A stretch of DNA of 64,000 bases from Mycobacterium sp. ITM-2016-00316 (GTDB taxonomy: Bacteria; Actinomycetota; Actinomycetes; Mycobacteriales; Mycobacteriaceae), in the NCBI RefSeq assembly GCF_002968335.2, contig NZ_CP134398.1, forward strand, positions 5,146,001-5,210,000, given 5' to 3'. Below the pieces are notes generated by a model that was not told the DNA's origin, did not search any database, and saw only the letters and a program-made list of their open reading frames with translations. Of the stretch, positions 61,508 through 64,000 are shown one piece after another. Position 1 is the stretch's first letter, and every line of letters starts with the position of its first letter. Made by a program: the position numbers and the translations under genes.

Positions 61508-62719
61508 GCCCGTGATCGCCCGGTCACGCTTCTCGACCAACACTTTGTCGGGCACGTGAGCTGTGAGTCGTGAGAGGGTGGTCCGCTCCACCCAATCGAG
61601 GATCTTCCGGGCTGAGCCGTCCCAGGAATGGCGGCCTGCGTTCAGAAAAGCCCGACACTTCAAGTCTTCGACAAGTCCGACCTCCCGGTCGAGCCGGTCC
61701 AGCTGAGTCGTCAACGTGTCCGGATCATCGGGATCGAAGTAGAGCGCGCTGTCGCCGCAAACCTCTGGCAGTGCAGCGGAATCCGCACACACAACCGGGC
61801 AGCCGATGGCCTGCGCCTCGAGCACCGAAAGTCCGAAGCCGGCGTATGAGGTGGGCACGACGAACGCTTGACAATGCCGATACAGCCACACCAACTCGGC
61901 ATCGGTCACCTGTTCGGCGCACACCACCGATGGATTCACCGCCAGCTCTGACCCGTTCATCCCGACGATGACCACCCGGCGGCCCGAGCGCGCCATCGTC
62001 GCCGCCGCGACAGCGATGTTCTCGTGCGGCGCCGCGGTACCGATCAGGAGGTGATAGTCCCGGTGCATCGGCAGTGCGGGCCGGACTGGTTCCACGTCGT
62101 CCAGTGAATCGGCCGCCCCACCCGCCACGATGAACCGTTCGACATCGACCCTCAACACATCCGCGAGTTCGTGTGCGCTGTACACGGATCCGGTGAGCAC
62201 ACCATCGGCCGTTCTGGCGAGCCACCGGTAAGTCAGTTCGTGAAGCAGGCGGTAACGCCGGCTGAATCCGGACGGACGACGGAAAGGTGTGGCATCGTGC
62301 ATCGTCACCAATTGTCGGCGCTTGAGGATCGGCGCGCTGCCCTCCAACGTCAGGAGCACCGCGTCGGCAGTAGCCGCTGGGAGGTAGACCTGTTCGAACA
62401 CCCTGCCGCTGAACATGGACCGTCGGATCTCGATGTGGTTGACCCCGGTCCAGGCAGAGATTGCCACATCCGCGTCGGCGGGTACGTGCAGAATCAGATC
62501 GATCCGTTCGGTAGATGCCAACGCCCGCAACATCTCCGAGGCGGAGCGACCGGCGAATGTTCTGCGGTGCGCCAGCCAGGCTCCGTTGACGTGAAGTTGA
62601 CGCGCCGACCGGCGGCAAGCGCGGACACCGAGATTCCATGCCCGCTCACGATCTGTCCGCCTCCGATCCGGATGCCACAGCGCCAGCCGGTATACCGCGG
62701 CCGCCAGTGCCGAATTCAT
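61460..62719 (-). CDS. Glycosyltransferase family 4-like protein
   Basis: A 419-residue GT-B-fold glycosyltransferase. The C-terminal Rossmann domain contains VPTSYAGFGLSVLEAQAIGCPVVCAD, the nucleotide-sugar-binding EX7E-type motif of group 1 transferases, and HSWDGSARKILDW near the end. No membrane segment or signal is apparent. Donor and acceptor are unknown; a cell-envelope glycolipid is the usual product in mycobacteria. Its 3' end overlaps the GAF-ANTAR gene by 48 bases. Confidence 0.86.
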   Translation of the reverse strand: MNSALAAAVYRLALWHPDRRRTDRERAWNLGVRACRRSARQLHVNGAWLAHRRTFAGRSASEMLRALASTERIDLILHVPADADVAISAWTGVNHIEIRRSMFSGRVFEQVYLPAATADAVLLTLEGSAPILKRRQLVTMHDATPFRRPSGFSRRYRLLHELTYRWLARTADGVLTGSVYSAHELADVLRVDVERFIVAGGAADSLDDVEPVRPALPMHRDYHLLIGTAAPHENIAVAAATMARSGRRVVIVGMNGSELAVNPSVVCAEQVTDAELVWLYRHCQAFVVPTSYAGFGLSVLEAQAIGCPVVCADSAALPEVCGDSALYFDPDDPDTLTTQLDRLDREVGLVEDLKCRAFLNAGRHSWDGSARKILDWVERTTLSRLTAHVPDKVLVEKRDRAITGSARVQDLRGIGAVDD

Positions 62720-63308
62720 CGAGCCCCCTCACCCCACACGACGCGCGTAAACAATCACTGCCGACCTGCCACGCTGACCGGTGAATAGGTCCGGTGATCT
62801 ATCGAATAGCCGTGTAAAACAAAGACACTCGCGGACACAACGACGGCCGCCCCCTGGGCGGCCCAGTCACGACCTACCATTGCGCGCACCCCGTTCACGC
62901 CGTCACCCCACCCCCAATGGGTAGCCCACCAAACGATGAGCTAGTTCTGAGGTTTGACGCGAACCCGGAGACTCAGCGGACCCCTCAGACCGTTCAGAAC
63001 TCCGACCAACTGTGCTTCAGCCTGCGCAACCAGGGTCTGGGGTGGCGAGATGGCTCTCACATTAAGTGACGGTGTGACAAGTCCGCAAGGTTTCTGCCAT
63101 GTCGGCGCACGCATCCATGGCGGAGGTATGTCCTTTCGCCACAACCTCGCCGCGAATTCAACGATGGTTATACCGTCGGCATCCCCTGGCGACCACCGCG
63201 GCCGTCAATCCAGTCGTCCATGGCAATGGCGTTGGCGCAAAGGACCATTCGCTTCGCCAGGCGCTCCCGACCGAGACCGCAGGAACACGTGTGAAGGTAG
63301 ACGGCCGA
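62720..63308. other. Intergenic region without a clear gene
   Basis: About 590 bases between the glycosyltransferase start and the end of the PE-like gene. No coding frame with a good start and family match was found; a 67-codon frame (62941-63144, minus) is uncertain. A GC-rich hairpin (GGCCGCCC-N3-GGGCGGCC, 62845-62863) may be a terminator of the gene to its right or a regulatory element. No tRNA or repeat is seen. Confidence 0.6.
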
Positions 63309-64000
63309 CTACACCCGCGTGGACAGGTCCTCTCCACCGGTCGGGCGCGACGGACCATGCGGTGCGACGGGCGCGGGCCCCGCGGTGGAACCACCGGCCG
63401 CCGCCTGCTCGCGCGAATCGAGCGCCGACTGGCGCTGATCCTGTTGCTGATCGCGGGCGTCCTGGCCCGCCTGGCGCTGGTCCTGCTGATCTTCGCGTTG
63501 GTTCTGCTGCTCTTCGCGGGCGTTCTGCTGAGTGTCCCGCTGCTCGGGTGTCGGTGCACCGGGCACACCGGGCGGCGGGCCGCCCGCAGGCCCTCCCGGT
63601 TCCTGTTCCTGGCCCTGCTGCGCGGCCTGGGTACCCTGCTGCACCGCGCCCTGCGCCGCCTGCATCGCCTGCTGCATCAGCTGGCCGAAGCCACCGCCCT
63701 GGCCACCGCCGCCACCACCCTGACCACCTCCGAGGCTGCTCGCCGCCTGCTGCGGCATCTGGGCCAACTGTCCGAGCTGGCCGGTGAGCTGTCCCAGCAT
63801 GTCGCCGGACTGGCCGACCGACTGACCGGCCGATTCGTCGCCCACGTTATAGGCGGCCTGCGCCGCTCCGACCTTGCCGGAGAACGTGTTCTCCTTGGTG
63901 GCAAGCGAAGTCACGTTGGCCGTCATCGATGCTTCCAGCGTGGGGAGCACGGCCGCGATCGTCATGCTCATCGCATCGGCGCCGGGCGGGATGACCGGCA
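63309..64000 (-). CDS. PE-like type VII secretion substrate with Gln/Asp/Arg-rich tail, N-terminus beyond the window
   Basis: At least 230 residues are visible and the frame is open through the window edge. The sequence VIPPGADAMSMTIAAVLP at the visible start resembles the second helix of PE domains (as in PE35), and AAYNVGDES contains a YxxxD type VII export motif. A Gly/Gln-rich middle (GGGQGGGGGG) follows, then a tail of repeats such as REEQQNQREDQQDQRQ and DARDQQQDQRQ. Probably exported through an ESX system; function unknown. Confidence 0.75.
   Translation of the reverse strand, partial: PVIPPGADAMSMTIAAVLPTLEASMTANVTSLATKENTFSGKVGAAQAAYNVGDESAGQSVGQSGDMLGQLTGQLGQLAQMPQQAASSLGGGQGGGGGGQGGGFGQLMQQAMQAAQGAVQQGTQAAQQGQEQEPGGPAGGPPPGVPGAPTPEQRDTQQNAREEQQNQREDQQDQRQAGQDARDQQQDQRQSALDSREQAAAGGSTAGPAPVAPHGPSRPTGGEDLSTRV

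Noticed and set aside
62941..63144. A 67-codon minus-strand frame with a partly protein-like C-terminus
   Set aside because: No family resemblance and no clear ribosome binding site; it is too uncertain to list as a gene.
1..64000. CRISPR arrays, rRNA, tRNA, insertion sequences, integrases and attachment sites
   Set aside because: No regularly spaced direct repeats, RNA gene signatures, transposase frames or terminal inverted repeats were noticed.

Overview
The window reads as chromosomal DNA of a mycobacterium, most likely a fast-growing environmental Mycolicibacterium-type species. The evidence is high GC, tightly packed and often overlapping genes, a complete mce4 operon, LpqN-type lipoproteins, a PE-like type VII secretion substrate at the right edge, and gene order that follows the KstR (cholesterol) regulon of M. 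tuberculosis from Rv3492c to Rv3538 with accessory blocks between conserved pieces. Species cannot be set from the sequence alone.

Layout. 1-10113 (minus): the Mce4 sterol importer, yrbE4A-yrbE4B-mce4A-F followed by two Mce-associated membrane genes, the last cut by the window edge. 10375-15508: hsd4A and a small ferredoxin (minus), divergent from fadE26-fadE27-fadD17 (plus). 15570-22194: accessory block with an SDR, an LpqN-like lipoprotein, a small membrane protein, an Old-Yellow-Enzyme homologue, an epimerase-like SDR, a TetR regulator and gabD2. 22191-25845: a nitronate-monooxygenase-like gene and fadD19 (minus), divergent from echA19 (plus). 26024-31757: accessory block with an orphan TAXI binding lipoprotein, a KgtP-like permease, a two-component system, and a divergent azoreductase/MarR pair. 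31754-44551: cyp142, an acetoacetate-decarboxylase-like gene, an F420-type oxidoreductase, the DUF35-ltp4-ltp3 aldolase operon with a SnoaL protein, a lipoprotein, a gamma-carbonic-anhydrase-like protein, kshA with a Cys-containing partner, and a sulfotransferase/SDR/DUF1214 operon. 44656-54205: accessory block with an IclR regulator, a small secreted protein, a RecQ-phosphoribosyltransferase fusion, a formamidase/acetamidase locus with AmiC-like and MarR regulators, and a type III PKS with an ICMT-like methyltransferase. 54429-59833: hsaF-hsaG-hsaE (minus) divergent from kstD-hsd4B (plus). 59979-64000: two GAF-ANTAR proteins, a glycosyltransferase, and the partial PE-like gene.

How the genes fit together. 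Mce4 imports the sterol. CYP142 oxidises the side-chain terminus, FadD19/FadD17 make CoA thioesters, FadE26/FadE27, EchA19, Hsd4A and Hsd4B carry out side-chain beta-oxidation steps, and Ltp3/Ltp4 with the DUF35 protein cleave C24-branched side chains by retro-aldol chemistry. KstD and KshA open ring B, and HsaE-HsaG-HsaF finish the dienoate from rings A/B to pyruvate and propanoyl-CoA. Eight matches to the KstR palindrome (TnnAACnnGTTnnA, one with a mismatch) lie in the intergenic regions of these genes, and none was noticed in the accessory blocks. The window therefore looks like a KstR regulon interleaved with unrelated modules. The most unusual of these are the TAXI/KgtP/two-component module, the formamidase locus with a cytosolic AmiC-like sensor, the RecQ-PRTase fusion, the GAF-ANTAR pair and the Q/D/R-tailed PE-like protein.
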